From CAYYMD01 sp964472875 (lineage in GTDB: Bacteria; Planctomycetota; Phycisphaerae; SM23-33): DNA of 52,355 nt. The stretch is taken from the NCBI GenBank assembly GCA_964472875.1, contig CAYYMD010000018.1, positions 1-52,355 of the forward strand, given 5' to 3'. The translations under genes were made by a program, and so were the position numbers. A model generated the notes under the pieces. The model was not told the origin of the DNA. It saw nothing but the letters and a program-made list of their open reading frames with translations, and searched no databases. Of the stretch, positions 1 to 7,929 are shown piece by piece. Each line of letters starts with the position of its first letter. Positions within the stretch are counted from its first letter, which is position 1.

Positions 1-628
1 CTGCGGCGCGGCGCTGGCGGCTAACGACGACGTGGAAGTGGATCTTGTGGCCGGCATACCCGACTCCGGCACGGCACACGCGCTGGGCTACGCCAACGCC
101 ACCGAACTGCCCTTCCGCAGACCGTTCGTAAAATACACGCCCACATGGCCGCGTTCGTTCATGCCGCAGGATCAGAAAATTCGCGAGCTGGTCGCTCGCA
201 TGAAACTCATTCCAATCAAGCAGATTATCAAGGGCAACCGCATGCTGTTCTGCGAAGACTCAATCGTCAGGGGCACGCAGCTGAAAGACACCATCCAGCG
301 GCTCTATGACTACGGTGCGAAGGAGGTGCACATGCGTCCGGCATGCCCGCCGCTTATATACGGCTGCAAGTTCCTGAACTTCTCCCGCTCCCGCAGCGAA
401 ATGGACCTGGCCGGAAGACGCGCCGTCAGCGAACTGGCCGGCGGATGCGAAAAATGTCCCGCCGCTTACGCAAAAGCCGGCTCGCCTCAATATAATGAAA
501 TGGTGGAAAGGATCCGCCGCCGGCTGAACCTGACCACGCTGAAGTACCAGAAACTCGAAGACCTGGTCAAGGCCATCGGCCTGCCCAAGGAAAAACTTTG
601 TACTTACTGCTGGGATGGAGAAGGATAA
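1..628 (+). CDS. purF: Amidophosphoribosyltransferase, 3' part (PurF)
   Basis: C-terminal ~208 residues of glutamine phosphoribosylpyrophosphate amidotransferase, the first committed step of purine synthesis (PRPP + glutamine to phosphoribosylamine). The frame is open from base 2 with no start, so the gene enters from the left. Visible are GIPDSGTAHALGYA, the conserved RSFMPQ segment and the PRPP-binding loop FCEDSIVRGTQ (an ED-SIVRGT phosphoribosyltransferase signature). A terminal CTYC probably supplies two ligands of the 4Fe-4S cluster found in Bacillus-type PurF; a further Cys in YGCKF may be a third. The N-terminal glutaminase domain lies outside the window. The downstream flavin-reductase gene starts 23 bases after the stop, so co-transcription is possible. 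Family assignment is firm; the cluster is inferred. Confidence 0.93.
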   Translation, partial: CGAALAANDDVEVDLVAGIPDSGTAHALGYANATELPFRRPFVKYTPTWPRSFMPQDQKIRELVARMKLIPIKQIIKGNRMLFCEDSIVRGTQLKDTIQRLYDYGAKEVHMRPACPPLIYGCKFLNFSRSRSEMDLAGRRAVSELAGGCEKCPAAYAKAGSPQYNEMVERIRRRLNLTTLKYQKLEDLVKAIGLPKEKLCTYCWDGEG

Positions 629-651
629 ATCTCAGGCGAGGAGCCGAAAAA

Positions 652-1206
652 ATGAATGTCGAAAAACCGGAAATTAAAAGAGAGAAAGTCGAATTTACCA
701 AACACTACGAACCGGTCGTTGAAGCCCTGACCAGCCGCGGTCTGCTGCTGGCCGCCTACGATTCTGACCAGAAACCCAACGTCATGACCATCGGCTGGGG
801 TGCGATGGGTAATATATGGTCGCAGCCGCTGTGGATAGTACTGGTCCGCCCAAGCCGGTACACGTACCAGTGCATCGAACACAGCCAGTGTTTCACGGTC
901 AACGTGCCGGGCGAGGACCTCTCGATGGCCTGCGCCACGTGCGGGTCAAAGAGCGGCCGCGACACGGATAAATTCCGGGCCGCAGGCCTGACCGCGCAAA
1001 AGGCATCCGGCGTGCTGGCGCCCGTAGTCGCCCAGTGTCCCGTCGTTTACGAATGCCAGGTAGTCCACAGCAACGACGTCGCCCCGGCCAAGCTTACCTC
1101 GGAAATCCTCTCCGGAACTTACACCAACGGAGATTATCACCGCATTTACTACGGCAAGATAGTGTCCTCCTGGGCCGCGCCAAACGCCGCGGATCTTTTA
1201 AGATAA
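652..1206 (+). CDS. Flavin reductase-like (FMN-binding split-barrel) protein
   Basis: 184-residue protein of the flavin-reductase-like split-barrel family, which binds FMN and often reduces flavin for a partner or works as a flavoredoxin. Typical family features are the early VMTIGWGAMGNIWSQP segment followed by VRPSRYTY, and the FTVNVPG strand near the middle. The ATG at 652 is chosen over an in-frame TTG-like upstream start because a GGCGAGGAG ribosome-binding site lies about 9 bases before it and the upstream frame overlaps purF. There are several cysteines (CATCGSKSG) but no obvious cluster motif. No partner oxygenase is nearby, so the substrate is unknown. Confidence 0.82.
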   Translation: MNVEKPEIKREKVEFTKHYEPVVEALTSRGLLLAAYDSDQKPNVMTIGWGAMGNIWSQPLWIVLVRPSRYTYQCIEHSQCFTVNVPGEDLSMACATCGSKSGRDTDKFRAAGLTAQKASGVLAPVVAQCPVVYECQVVHSNDVAPAKLTSEILSGTYTNGDYHRIYYGKIVSSWAAPNAADLLR

Positions 1207-1246
1207 CCGGCTTCACCCGGCCGCGTTTAATTCTCAGGTGCGATAA

Positions 1247-2116
1247 ATGAAACGAATAGCCGGGATAATAACCGCATGCACAGTTTTGGCGATGGCGGGC
1301 ATTGCCGCCCCGGTTAAAATCATCGAAGACAAACCGCTCGCCGACCCGCCCCGACACGGCAAAATTACCGGTGTTATAAAACCGTCTGCGAAAATTGAGA
1401 GCATCTCGGCCGTCAATCTCGTCAGTGAAAAGCCATATAAACCCGCATCATTTAATAAAAAGACAGGCGAATTCGCTTTCGAAGACCTGCCCGGCGATGC
1501 GCGATATGACATACGCATTACCATCAACGGCGGGCGGCGGATCGAGGGCGTTAACCTGGACTTCACCGATGCCCGGCTGCTGCGTCTGGCGGAAACCCGC
1601 CGCGAGCAACTCGATCTACCGCCACCTCGCAAGCATAAGTTCACCAGGCACGACGCAAAAGCGATTATCGAGCACATAGAGAACATGGAGGACTTCATGG
1701 ACCTCCACCGTCCTCTCTACGTTAAGGGCCACGGCAAACGTGCCACAGTTCTGCTGGAGATGATGCGTACACGGCCGTTCCACCAGTCCGGCGAAGATAT
1801 CATCTGGCGCGTTGAACTGTGGTACTTCCGCCACGAGCATGGTGGTTGGGTGCTGATGGACAACCAGAACCGCATGCTCACACGGCTGCAGGCCCCGCCC
1901 CGGCAGTGGCGCAAGGTTAACGTTCAATACTACCCGCAGTTGAGCGTTTACGTGAATCGCGATGGCGAGGCCGAGCCGGTCAGTTTCACCATTCCCGAAA
2001 AACCAGACCCTTCGCGCGGCCGAGCCCCAAACACGCCGCCGAAATTAACAACCGAACCCCATATCCTCGGCCTTGGCAACAAAAACTCCACCGGACGGGG
2101 CGAAAAGGATAATTAG
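1247..2116 (+). CDS. Exported protein of unknown function
   Basis: 289 residues with a clear N-terminal signal peptide (MKR, hydrophobic core, probable cleavage after GIAA). Residues ~35-105 read like a carboxypeptidase-regulatory/Cna-B-type beta-sandwich: FEDLPGDARYDIRITINGG is the usual 'feature expressed as a function of increments' pattern of such domains. The remainder is basic and aromatic and not recognised; the tail is Pro/Asn/Gly-rich. Likely periplasmic. It lies about 40 bases after the flavin-reductase gene and about 120 before a CsgG-like lipoprotein on the same strand, so an envelope role is plausible but not shown. Confidence 0.7.
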   Translation: MKRIAGIITACTVLAMAGIAAPVKIIEDKPLADPPRHGKITGVIKPSAKIESISAVNLVSEKPYKPASFNKKTGEFAFEDLPGDARYDIRITINGGRRIEGVNLDFTDARLLRLAETRREQLDLPPPRKHKFTRHDAKAIIEHIENMEDFMDLHRPLYVKGHGKRATVLLEMMRTRPFHQSGEDIIWRVELWYFRHEHGGWVLMDNQNRMLTRLQAPPRQWRKVNVQYYPQLSVYVNRDGEAEPVSFTIPEKPDPSRGRAPNTPPKLTTEPHILGLGNKNSTGRGEKDN

Positions 2117-2239
2117 CTCCACAGACCTTAACGCGGGCATGGTTGACGTTTTTGCATCAAACCATGACGCCGTTGACTCTAAACATTTGGCACATCCCCT
2201 GCCGATATGTCTTACATGCCAGACGGAGATTATCGGACC

Positions 2240-3202
2240 ATGAAACGACTGTCGCTTTTTGTTCTGCTGCTCGTCGCCGGCGGGATGCTCGGCTGCAACG
2301 GCAACGGCTACGGCCTTTTCGGCGATAACAAACCTTTCGTCAAGCCGACCATCGCCGTGATGAAATTCCAGAACCGCGCACCCTTTCCGCTGAACTGGAA
2401 CCTAAGTGGCGGCATGCGCGACATCCTGGTGGACCGCCTTGTGGCCACGGATCGCTACCAGGTAATCGAGCGGCCGGAAATCGACTCCGTCCTCCGAGAA
2501 CTGAATTTTCAGCACAGCGGCGCCACGCGCAAGTATAACCGGGCCGAGCCGGGCCGGCTTAAAAACGTCCAGTACCTGATTAAAGGCACCGTGACCGACT
2601 TCGGCCACGTGCAATCGCAGAGTGGCTTTTTTAATCTGCTCCACTGGGACATTTTCGGCGGCGGTAACCGGGCCGTCATGGGCCTGACGATGTACGTGGT
2701 GGATGTGGAATCCGGCGAAATAATATGCTCCGAAAGTATCGAGCAATCCGTCCGCGCCGACGACCTGTCAGTAAAGACCGCGTACAAGGACGTGGCATTC
2801 GGCGGCAGCGTCTTCTACCGCACGCCGCTGGGACGCGCCACATCGAAGGTAATCGACAAGGCCGTCAAGGAAATCACCAGCACCATCGCCGCACGCCCGT
2901 GGACGCCTAAAATCGCCATGGTCCAGGACAAGCACACGGTGATAATCAACGGCGGGACGAACCGCGACGTCGAGGCCGGCGATAAATACGAAGTGTACGA
3001 ACTGGGCGAGCCGATTATCGACCCGGACACAGGAGATGTCATAGGACGCCAGCCTGGTTCTACCGTCGCCAGAATCACCGTCATCCGCGTATGCAGCCGC
3101 TACAGCATAGCCGACGTCGATTCTGGAAAAACGAACAATCTGCGAACCGGCCAGCGCTGTCGCGAAATCACGCAACTGGCCGGCGGAAAAAAATCTCCAT
3201 AA
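2240..3202 (+). CDS. CsgG/HfaB-like lipoprotein
   Basis: 320-residue lipoprotein. The start at 2240 gives a classical lipoprotein signal (MKRLSLFVLLLVAGGMLGC, lipobox LGC); an in-frame ATG at 2207 would bury it. The body matches the CsgG/curli-transport-like fold: PTIAVMKFQNRAPF near the N-terminus (first strand of the nucleotide-like fold), RDILVDRLVATDRYQVIERPEID, then YLIKGTVTDFG. In curli secretion CsgG forms an outer-membrane pore, but many CsgG-like lipoproteins (including LpoB relatives) do not. A C-terminal beta-rich segment (DVEAGDKYEVYELGEPI) resembles a FlgT/SH3-like module. No curli genes are nearby, so the role is open. Related folds recur at 15.9-21.2 kb. Confidence 0.75.
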   Translation: MKRLSLFVLLLVAGGMLGCNGNGYGLFGDNKPFVKPTIAVMKFQNRAPFPLNWNLSGGMRDILVDRLVATDRYQVIERPEIDSVLRELNFQHSGATRKYNRAEPGRLKNVQYLIKGTVTDFGHVQSQSGFFNLLHWDIFGGGNRAVMGLTMYVVDVESGEIICSESIEQSVRADDLSVKTAYKDVAFGGSVFYRTPLGRATSKVIDKAVKEITSTIAARPWTPKIAMVQDKHTVIINGGTNRDVEAGDKYEVYELGEPIIDPDTGDVIGRQPGSTVARITVIRVCSRYSIADVDSGKTNNLRTGQRCREITQLAGGKKSP

Positions 3203-3255
3203 AATGCGGGAGATATTGATGGGTTTGGAAATTTTTTTTAAATTCTGTAAAAAAT

Positions 3256-3286
3256 TTGACTTTATTTGATTCATCCCGTATATAAT
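3256..3286 (+). promoter_or_regulatory. Sigma-70-like promoter for a putative small RNA
   Basis: TTGACT at 3256-3261 and TATAAT at 3281-3286 (spacer 19; an overlapping TATATA at 3279-3284 gives spacer 17). It sits in an A/T-rich stretch 53 bases after the CsgG-like gene stops. No coding sequence follows on this strand; a tandem-hairpin terminator ends 90 bases later. It is therefore a promoter for a short transcript or a chance match in A/T-rich DNA. Confidence 0.5.
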
Positions 3287-3292
3287 GTAATG

Positions 3293-3376
3293 TAGTAAGA
3301 GAATCCCTAATAGCCGGGTCTCCCCCGCCCGGCTTACAGTGGCTTGGCCTCTCCCCCGGGCCAAGCCCTTTTTTTG
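3293..3376 (+). ncRNA. Putative small RNA with two identical C-rich loops
   Basis: Predicted transcript of about 83 nt from the promoter at 3256-3286 to the T-tract at 3369-3375. It holds two hairpins: arms AGCCGGG/CCCGGCT (3312-3318, 3328-3334) and GGCTTGGCC/GGCCAAGCC (3341-3349, 3359-3367). The stems differ but both loops read exactly TCTCCCCCG (3319-3327 and 3350-3358). C-rich loops complementary to Shine-Dalgarno sequences are known in regulatory RNAs of other phyla (UCCC-motif RNAs of staphylococci, CCUCCUCCC RNAs of alphaproteobacteria). The alternative is that the region is only the terminator of the upstream lipoprotein gene. Confidence 0.45.
3341..3375 (+). terminator. Intrinsic terminator
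   Basis: Nine-base-pair stem GGCTTGGCC/GGCCAAGCC with a nine-base loop, followed one base later by seven T (3369-3375). It ends transcription of the CsgG-like gene and/or the putative small RNA before the convergent sulfatase gene, whose stop lies at 3389. There is no T-tract on the other strand, so it acts in one direction. Confidence 0.85.
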
Positions 3377-3388
3377 CGCCCATCGAAT

Positions 3389-5125
3389 TTATGGATGCGG
3401 GAAAACATGTGCCCGTCGGGCCCAGTCCTTCCACATCTTCAGCATCTCTTTGACCTTCTCGGGTTTGTTATCCGCCAGATTATTCAGTTCCGAACGGTCT
3501 TTCTCCATGTCGTACAATTCCCACCTGTCAGGCCTGACCGTATCGCCTTTTCCGACGCCCTTCTTGCAAACCAGTTTCCACCTGCCCAGCCGCAAGGCCG
3601 CATTGCCCTCGTGCTCCCAGAAAAGCGGACGCTCCTTCAGACTCTTTCCGGCAAACACCGGTGAAAGCGACTGGCCTTCCATCGGCGTGATTTTATTGCC
3701 ACCGCGGCTGTCGGGATAGTTCGCCCCGGCCACGTCTACACAGGTGGCCATAATGTCTATCAGGTGCGAGGGTTCGCGGCGTAGTTTGCCTTTTGCCTCG
3801 AAACCCGCAGGCCAGTGCACGATAAGCGGCGTTGCGATGCCGCCTTCGTGGACCCAGTGCTTGTACTCGCGGAACGGCGTGTTGGAGACGTTCGCCCAGT
3901 TACGGCCGTAGGCGATATAGGTATCCGCCGGGCCGGGCATCACCCCGCTGCCGGTGCGGACGGGGTATCCGTAGCGCGTATGGTGCGGTATCATTTTCGT
4001 CTGGAGTTCATCATCTTTCATTGGCTTATGAGGCGGCTTGTCCGGCCGGGGTTTGAATTCCCCGCGCCGACCCAGTCCCTCGGCGCAGCCGCCGTTGTCC
4101 TGAAGGAACAATATCAGCGTGTTTTCAAGTTGCCCCTGACGTTTTAATTCATCCACAATCTTACCGATGCCCTGGTCCATGCGATCTATCATGGCCGCGT
4201 AAACCTCCATGCAGCGGGCTTCCCACTTTTTGTTTTTGACCTTTTCCCAGTCGCCTGCGCGAGGGGAGAGTTTGCGGTGGCCCTCGATTACGCCGAGTTC
4301 CTTCATCCGCTCAAAGCGGGCCTTGCGGATTGGCTCGTATCCGTCGTCGTACTTGCCCTCGTATTTTTTGATGTCTTCCTCCGGCGCGTGCATGGGCCAG
4401 TGTGCGGCCGTGTATGCAATGTACATGAAGAACGGCTCATCGCCGTCAGTCTCGCCGTGTTGGCTGAGATATTCAACGGTGTTGTCGCTGATGGCGTCGG
4501 TGTAGTAGTAATCGTATTTGTCCACTTTGTACTGCGGGTCGTTGTAGGGCGAGATGAACTCGTTTCCGCGAGTGAGCGTGTTGGGGTCGTAGAAACTCCC
4601 GGCCCCGTGAATGGTCCCGTAGAACTTGTCGAAGCCGCGCTGCAATGGCCAGTGGCCCTTCTCGGCGGGCGTGGGCGAAGCGACATGCCACTTTCCGCAC
4701 ATGTACGTCGAGTAACCGGCGGTTTTCATCGCCTCGGCGATGGTGACGCAGTTGTCGTTCAGGCAGCCGCGAAAGCCGGGCTTTTTCTGATCCCTCATCA
4801 TGTGTCCAACGCCCGCCTGGTGCTGGTAAAGCCCCGTCAGCAACGAAGCGCGCGTCGGGCAGCATCGCGCCGTGTTGTAGAACTGCGTGAACCGCAGGCC
4901 GTTGGCCGCCAACGCATCCAGATTTGGCGTGTGTACTTCACTGCCGTAACAGCCGATGTCCGAATAGCCCATGTCGTCGGCCATTATCAGCAGGATGTTG
5001 GGCTTCCTGCCGCCGGCGGTAAGTCCGGCATGTAACCGCCGCTCTGTTTGCTTGCCACATGAAGTCAGGCCGGTAAGCCCGGCCATGCCAACGCTGACCG
5101 ATTTGAGAAATCTTCTTCTGTCCAT
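3389..5125 (-). CDS. Tat-exported sulfatase (arylsulfatase family S1)
   Basis: 578-residue formylglycine-dependent sulfatase, hydrolysing sulfate esters, probably of sulfated polysaccharides. MDRRRFLKSV is a twin-arginine signal, and GLTSC (Cys23) could add a lipid anchor. LLIMADDMGYSD supplies the metal-binding Asp pair (residues 50-51). CCPTRASLLTG (residues 88-98) is the C-x-P-x-R motif whose Cys88 becomes formylglycine; the P is of the Cys-type motif read by the anaerobic or FGE-type maturases. The C-terminal half (LGRWKLVCKKG, WELYDMEKD) is typical of S1 enzymes. Planctomycetes carry many such genes. No maturase or glycosidase is adjacent. Substrate unknown. Confidence 0.92.
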   Translation of the reverse strand: MDRRRFLKSVSVGMAGLTGLTSCGKQTERRLHAGLTAGGRKPNILLIMADDMGYSDIGCYGSEVHTPNLDALAANGLRFTQFYNTARCCPTRASLLTGLYQHQAGVGHMMRDQKKPGFRGCLNDNCVTIAEAMKTAGYSTYMCGKWHVASPTPAEKGHWPLQRGFDKFYGTIHGAGSFYDPNTLTRGNEFISPYNDPQYKVDKYDYYYTDAISDNTVEYLSQHGETDGDEPFFMYIAYTAAHWPMHAPEEDIKKYEGKYDDGYEPIRKARFERMKELGVIEGHRKLSPRAGDWEKVKNKKWEARCMEVYAAMIDRMDQGIGKIVDELKRQGQLENTLILFLQDNGGCAEGLGRRGEFKPRPDKPPHKPMKDDELQTKMIPHHTRYGYPVRTGSGVMPGPADTYIAYGRNWANVSNTPFREYKHWVHEGGIATPLIVHWPAGFEAKGKLRREPSHLIDIMATCVDVAGANYPDSRGGNKITPMEGQSLSPVFAGKSLKERPLFWEHEGNAALRLGRWKLVCKKGVGKGDTVRPDRWELYDMEKDRSELNNLADNKPEKVKEMLKMWKDWARRAHVFPHP

Positions 5126-5237
5126 TTCATCTCCTCTGTTTGCTTAGTAAACACGCTGTCGTAGTTTACCCAGACCGGTGTTAATAATGTCGCATCACCG
5201 TTATTTTCGCGCCCATGCGAACCGAACATTTTGTGAG

Positions 5238-5255
5238 TCCCGGAGCGCCGGGATT
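5238..5255. repeat. Dispersed palindromic hairpin, copy 1
   Basis: TCCCGGAGCGCCGGGATT forms a 6-bp stem (TCCCGG/CCGGGA) with a four-base loop. The same 18 bases recur at 52243-52260. It lies in the 290-base gap between the sulfatase start and the scpA stop. That gap also has GC-rich imperfect dyads around 5290-5335 and no recognisable gene. Confidence 0.6.
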
Positions 5256-5415
5256 TCCGGACATCCGCAGGCGCGCCGCCGACTTCGTGGCGGTTGCTTA
5301 TTACGCGACGGCGTGGGAACGCCGCCGCGCCTTGCGACATTAGTTTTACCGGTCTCGACAAACGAGATTATAATCCCTGCGTTATGCTGCAAGTATTTTT
5401 GGACACGCGTGCGCA

Positions 5416-6171
5416 TCAAACGCTTTCTTCCGGGTTTTCCTCATCTTCGGGCCGGCGGATGCGGATTTTTATCTCGCCGAAGTTTGATTCCTGAATCGCT
5501 TCAACCTTCCTGCCGCGTATCAGCTCAAGCAGGGCCAGGAACAGACCCACCATCTCCAGGCGCCCCCTGCCGGCGAAAATTTTCTCGAAGGTCATCGCGC
5601 CTTCGCGGCCGAGGCGGTCCATGATGTCATCGGCGTGAAGTTCCACGGGCGTGTCGTCGTAGATGATTTCCTGTTGACCCGGACGGGCGCCAACCGATTT
5701 CATCATCCTGTCGAAGGCATCCAGCAGGTCCCACACCTGGGCGTCCTCGAGGTCCAGTATATCCTCCTGATCATCCTGCACCGGCGGCGGGCGACGGGGA
5801 AACTTCTTGGCCTGATACTCGGCGGAGGTCTGCAACTGCCCGGCCGCATCCTTGAATTCCTTGTATTGGAGCAACTGGCGGACAAGTTCACTGCGTGGGT
5901 CTATCTGGAGGTCGTCTTCACCGCCTTCCTCGGCCGGGGGCGACGGCAGCAGCATCCGCGTCTTTATCTCCATCAGCGCCGCGGCCATCACCAGGAATTC
6001 CCCGGCCAGGTTCGGATCGAGTTGCTTGAGCACCTCGACGTAATGGCAGTACTGGTCGGTTATCCGAGCGATGGGGATGTCGTGGATGTCCACCTCCTCC
6101 CGCTGTATCAGGTACAGCAGCAGGTCCAGCGGACCGTTGTAAACGTCCAGTTTTACTCGGTAATCTTCCAT
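5416..6171 (-). CDS. scpA: Segregation and condensation protein A (ScpA)
   Basis: 251-residue kleisin subunit of the SMC-ScpAB condensin, which compacts and helps segregate chromosomes. The N-terminus has the family hallmark YNGPLDLLLYLIQREEVDIHDIPI, followed by the helical region EFLVMAAALMEIKTRMLLP. The C-terminal winged-helix segment (TFEKIFAGRGRLEMVGLFLALLEL) binds the SMC head. An acidic linker lies between. Length is normal for ScpA. scpB is not adjacent within the window, and the next upstream gene on this strand is 164 bases away. Confidence 0.93.
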   Translation of the reverse strand: MEDYRVKLDVYNGPLDLLLYLIQREEVDIHDIPIARITDQYCHYVEVLKQLDPNLAGEFLVMAAALMEIKTRMLLPSPPAEEGGEDDLQIDPRSELVRQLLQYKEFKDAAGQLQTSAEYQAKKFPRRPPPVQDDQEDILDLEDAQVWDLLDAFDRMMKSVGARPGQQEIIYDDTPVELHADDIMDRLGREGAMTFEKIFAGRGRLEMVGLFLALLELIRGRKVEAIQESNFGEIKIRIRRPEDEENPEESV

Positions 6172-6190
6172 TGTTATCAGCCGGGATACT

Positions 6191-6320
6191 TTAGCAGGGA
6201 TTCACAGGACCTGCCGGCCGGCACGGCAGGTACACGGGATATTACATTAAAATATAAAGAAACCGAAGACGTTGTCTTTTACTTTTTATGAATCCCCTGC
6301 ACCCCCTGAATCCCTGCTAA
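6191..6320. repeat. 14-bp perfect inverted repeat flanking ~100 bases
   Basis: TTAGCAGGGATTCA at 6191-6204 and its exact reverse complement at 6307-6320 flank a 102-base A/T-rich core. Inside is a second dyad (CCTGCCGGCCGGCACGG region, ~6209-6228). It fills the gap between scpA and the DUF2283 gene. The layout could be a degenerate miniature element or a structured RNA spacer. No target-site duplication is evident. Confidence 0.5.
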
Positions 6321-6335
6321 TGCGTTATGTCTTGA

Positions 6336-6608
6336 TTATCCCGCCAGTAGCGGCGAGAGTTCTTCTTTTTCCAGTGTCTGCTGCCGGAATTCGGCCAGCA
6401 GTTTATTCACGGCCTGTATGGAAACCGCCGAGGGCAATGTAATCTCGATGCCGATGGGCTTGTCATCCGTGTTGTAGTCCACAACCAGGCCGGGCGCCAC
6501 CTTGCGCGATCGGGCCGCCTTCTGCCCGCCGGCGCGGGGCAAATTCAAATAACCAGCCACCGCCTTGCCGCGACGGTATGTAACCTCGAGATATTTATCC
6601 TGCGTCAT
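6336..6608 (-). CDS. DUF2283-like protein, probable antitoxin partner
   Basis: 90-residue protein. The core YLEVTYRRGKAVAGYLNLPR, then KVAPGLVVDYNTDDKPIGIEI, matches the DUF2283 pattern of short beta-rich proteins usually encoded beside DUF4258 proteins and proposed as antitoxins. The C-terminal helix (VSIQAVNKLLAEF) is typical of this subgroup. It starts 7 bases after the stop of the DUF4258-like gene, on the same strand and downstream, as expected for the pair. The antitoxin role is inferred from family context only. Confidence 0.7.
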   Translation of the reverse strand: MTQDKYLEVTYRRGKAVAGYLNLPRAGGQKAARSRKVAPGLVVDYNTDDKPIGIEITLPSAVSIQAVNKLLAEFRQQTLEKEELSPLLAG

Positions 6609-6615
6609 ATCGCAC

Positions 6616-6876
6616 CTATTCTACCATGTAGGCCGTTATCAAGTCGTCGAGTCTGCTCATCCGGCTCGACCATGATTTCCCACGGACGGCCTGAAACCTG
6701 GTCAAAATAAGCCATCTTCCCGGTTCAATATCTTTTTCATAATCCGTTGCGTCGGCGAGTATACCTCTAAGATCGGCCTCGTTGAATTGGCGCTTAATAA
6801 TCCGCCGTAGCAGATGAAGATTCAATTCCAGTTCCCATTCCCACCAATGAGACCGTTTCTCTCGATGAGTGACCAT
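6616..6876 (-). CDS. DUF4258-like toxin candidate with compensating frameshifts
   Basis: 86 residues beginning MVTHREKRSHWWEWELEL, the HWWEWELEL...HLLRR opening I associate with DUF4258 proteins (BECR/RelE-like fold suspected). After GRWLILTRFQ the reading frame leaves the family pattern for about 16 residues and returns at LITAYMVE. Reading 6688-6641 in another frame gives RPWEIMVEPDEQT, the expected conserved segment. So a one-base loss near 6690 and a one-base gain near 6640 appear to cancel. The result is an intact ORF with a scrambled core, probably an inactive toxin or two sequencing errors. It lies 6 bases downstream of trpS. Confidence 0.62.
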   Translation of the reverse strand: MVTHREKRSHWWEWELELNLHLLRRIIKRQFNEADLRGILADATDYEKDIEPGRWLILTRFQAVRGKSWSSRMSRLDDLITAYMVE

Positions 6877-6882
6877 TCTGTC

Positions 6883-7857
6883 TCAATTGTTCTTCAAAAT
6901 TCCGCAGGCGTCGCGGACGCGCTGCATGGTCTGCTCTGCGGCGTCGCGGGCCTTTCGGCCGCCGTCGCGGAGTATATCGCGAACGGTGTCGGGCGACTTT
7001 TCCAGTTCGGCGTACTTGTCCCTCGCCTCGGCGAAGTACTCGTTAATCAACTCGGCCAGGCGTTTCTTGGCGTGGCCGTAGCCGTAGCCGCCGGCGCGGT
7101 ACTTTTCGGCTATTTCAGCGGCCTCGGCCTCCGTGGCAAAAAGTTTCAGCAGCGCGTAAACGTTACACTGCTCGGGGCTCTTTGGTTCTTCCAGCGGCGT
7201 GGAGTCGGTGACGACCTGCATGCAGCGCTTCCTGGTCTGCTTTGGTGTCAGGAAAATCTCGATGGTGTTTTCGTAACTCTTGGACATTTTCTGCCCGTCG
7301 ATGCCCGGCACCACGGCCACGGCCGAAACGATGTGCGGCTCGGGCAGCGTGAGCACCTCGCCGTATGTCTGATTGAACTTGCCGGCCAGGTCTCGTGTCA
7401 TCTCCACGTGCTGTTTCTGGTCCTGGCCGACGGGAACGAGATTGGCGTCATAAATTACGATGTCGGCCGCCTGCAGGACGGGGTAGTCGAACAGGCCCAT
7501 GTTGGGCTTCATACCGCGGGCGACCTTGTCCTTGTAGGCGTGGCCCTTCTCCATCATAGAAACCGGGCAGACAGTATTGAGCAGCCAGCACAGTTCGGTC
7601 GTCTGCGGCACGTCGGACTGGAGGAAAAACACGCTGCGGTCCGGCTCGATGCCCAGCGCCAGGTATCCCATGGCCAGGTGCATCGTCAGTTCCTCCAGCC
7701 GCTGCTTGTCCTGGATGCTCGTGAGTGCGTGGTAGTTGGCCAGGAAGAAGAAACACTCGTTGTCCTGCCGCTGGAAATCCAGGAACAGTTTTATCGCGCC
7801 GAAGTAATTGCCGACGTGCAGCCGGCCCGACGGTTGTATGCCAGATAAAATCCTCAT
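6883..7857 (-). CDS. trpS: Tryptophanyl-tRNA synthetase
   Basis: 324-residue class I aminoacyl-tRNA synthetase charging tRNA-Trp. Catalytic signatures are intact: the HIGH-type motif in GRLHVGNYFGA (residues 11-21) and KMSKS at 190-194. The tryptophan-pocket region (SDVPQTTELCWLLN) and the VGQDQKQHVEMTRDLA helix are typical of bacterial TrpS, and the length is normal. The ATG at 7857 begins directly with MRILSGIQPSG, the usual start. It heads a small - strand run with the DUF4258/DUF2283 pair. Confidence 0.96.
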   Translation of the reverse strand: MRILSGIQPSGRLHVGNYFGAIKLFLDFQRQDNECFFFLANYHALTSIQDKQRLEELTMHLAMGYLALGIEPDRSVFFLQSDVPQTTELCWLLNTVCPVSMMEKGHAYKDKVARGMKPNMGLFDYPVLQAADIVIYDANLVPVGQDQKQHVEMTRDLAGKFNQTYGEVLTLPEPHIVSAVAVVPGIDGQKMSKSYENTIEIFLTPKQTRKRCMQVVTDSTPLEEPKSPEQCNVYALLKLFATEAEAAEIAEKYRAGGYGYGHAKKRLAELINEYFAEARDKYAELEKSPDTVRDILRDGGRKARDAAEQTMQRVRDACGILKNN

Positions 7858-7929
7858 GCGGCGGAGAATAGTGAATTTTTACGGATTCGTCAATTCCCCA
7901 TGACCGGCGGCCGGAAGGTTTATGAGATT

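Noticed and set aside
2240..3202. Curli secretion pore CsgG as a functional call
   Set aside because: Only the general CsgG-like fold is supported; no csgA, csgE or csgF-like gene is in the window.
4277..5035. 252-codon frame opposite the sulfatase
   Set aside because: No family signal; the sulfatase on the other strand has all catalytic motifs.
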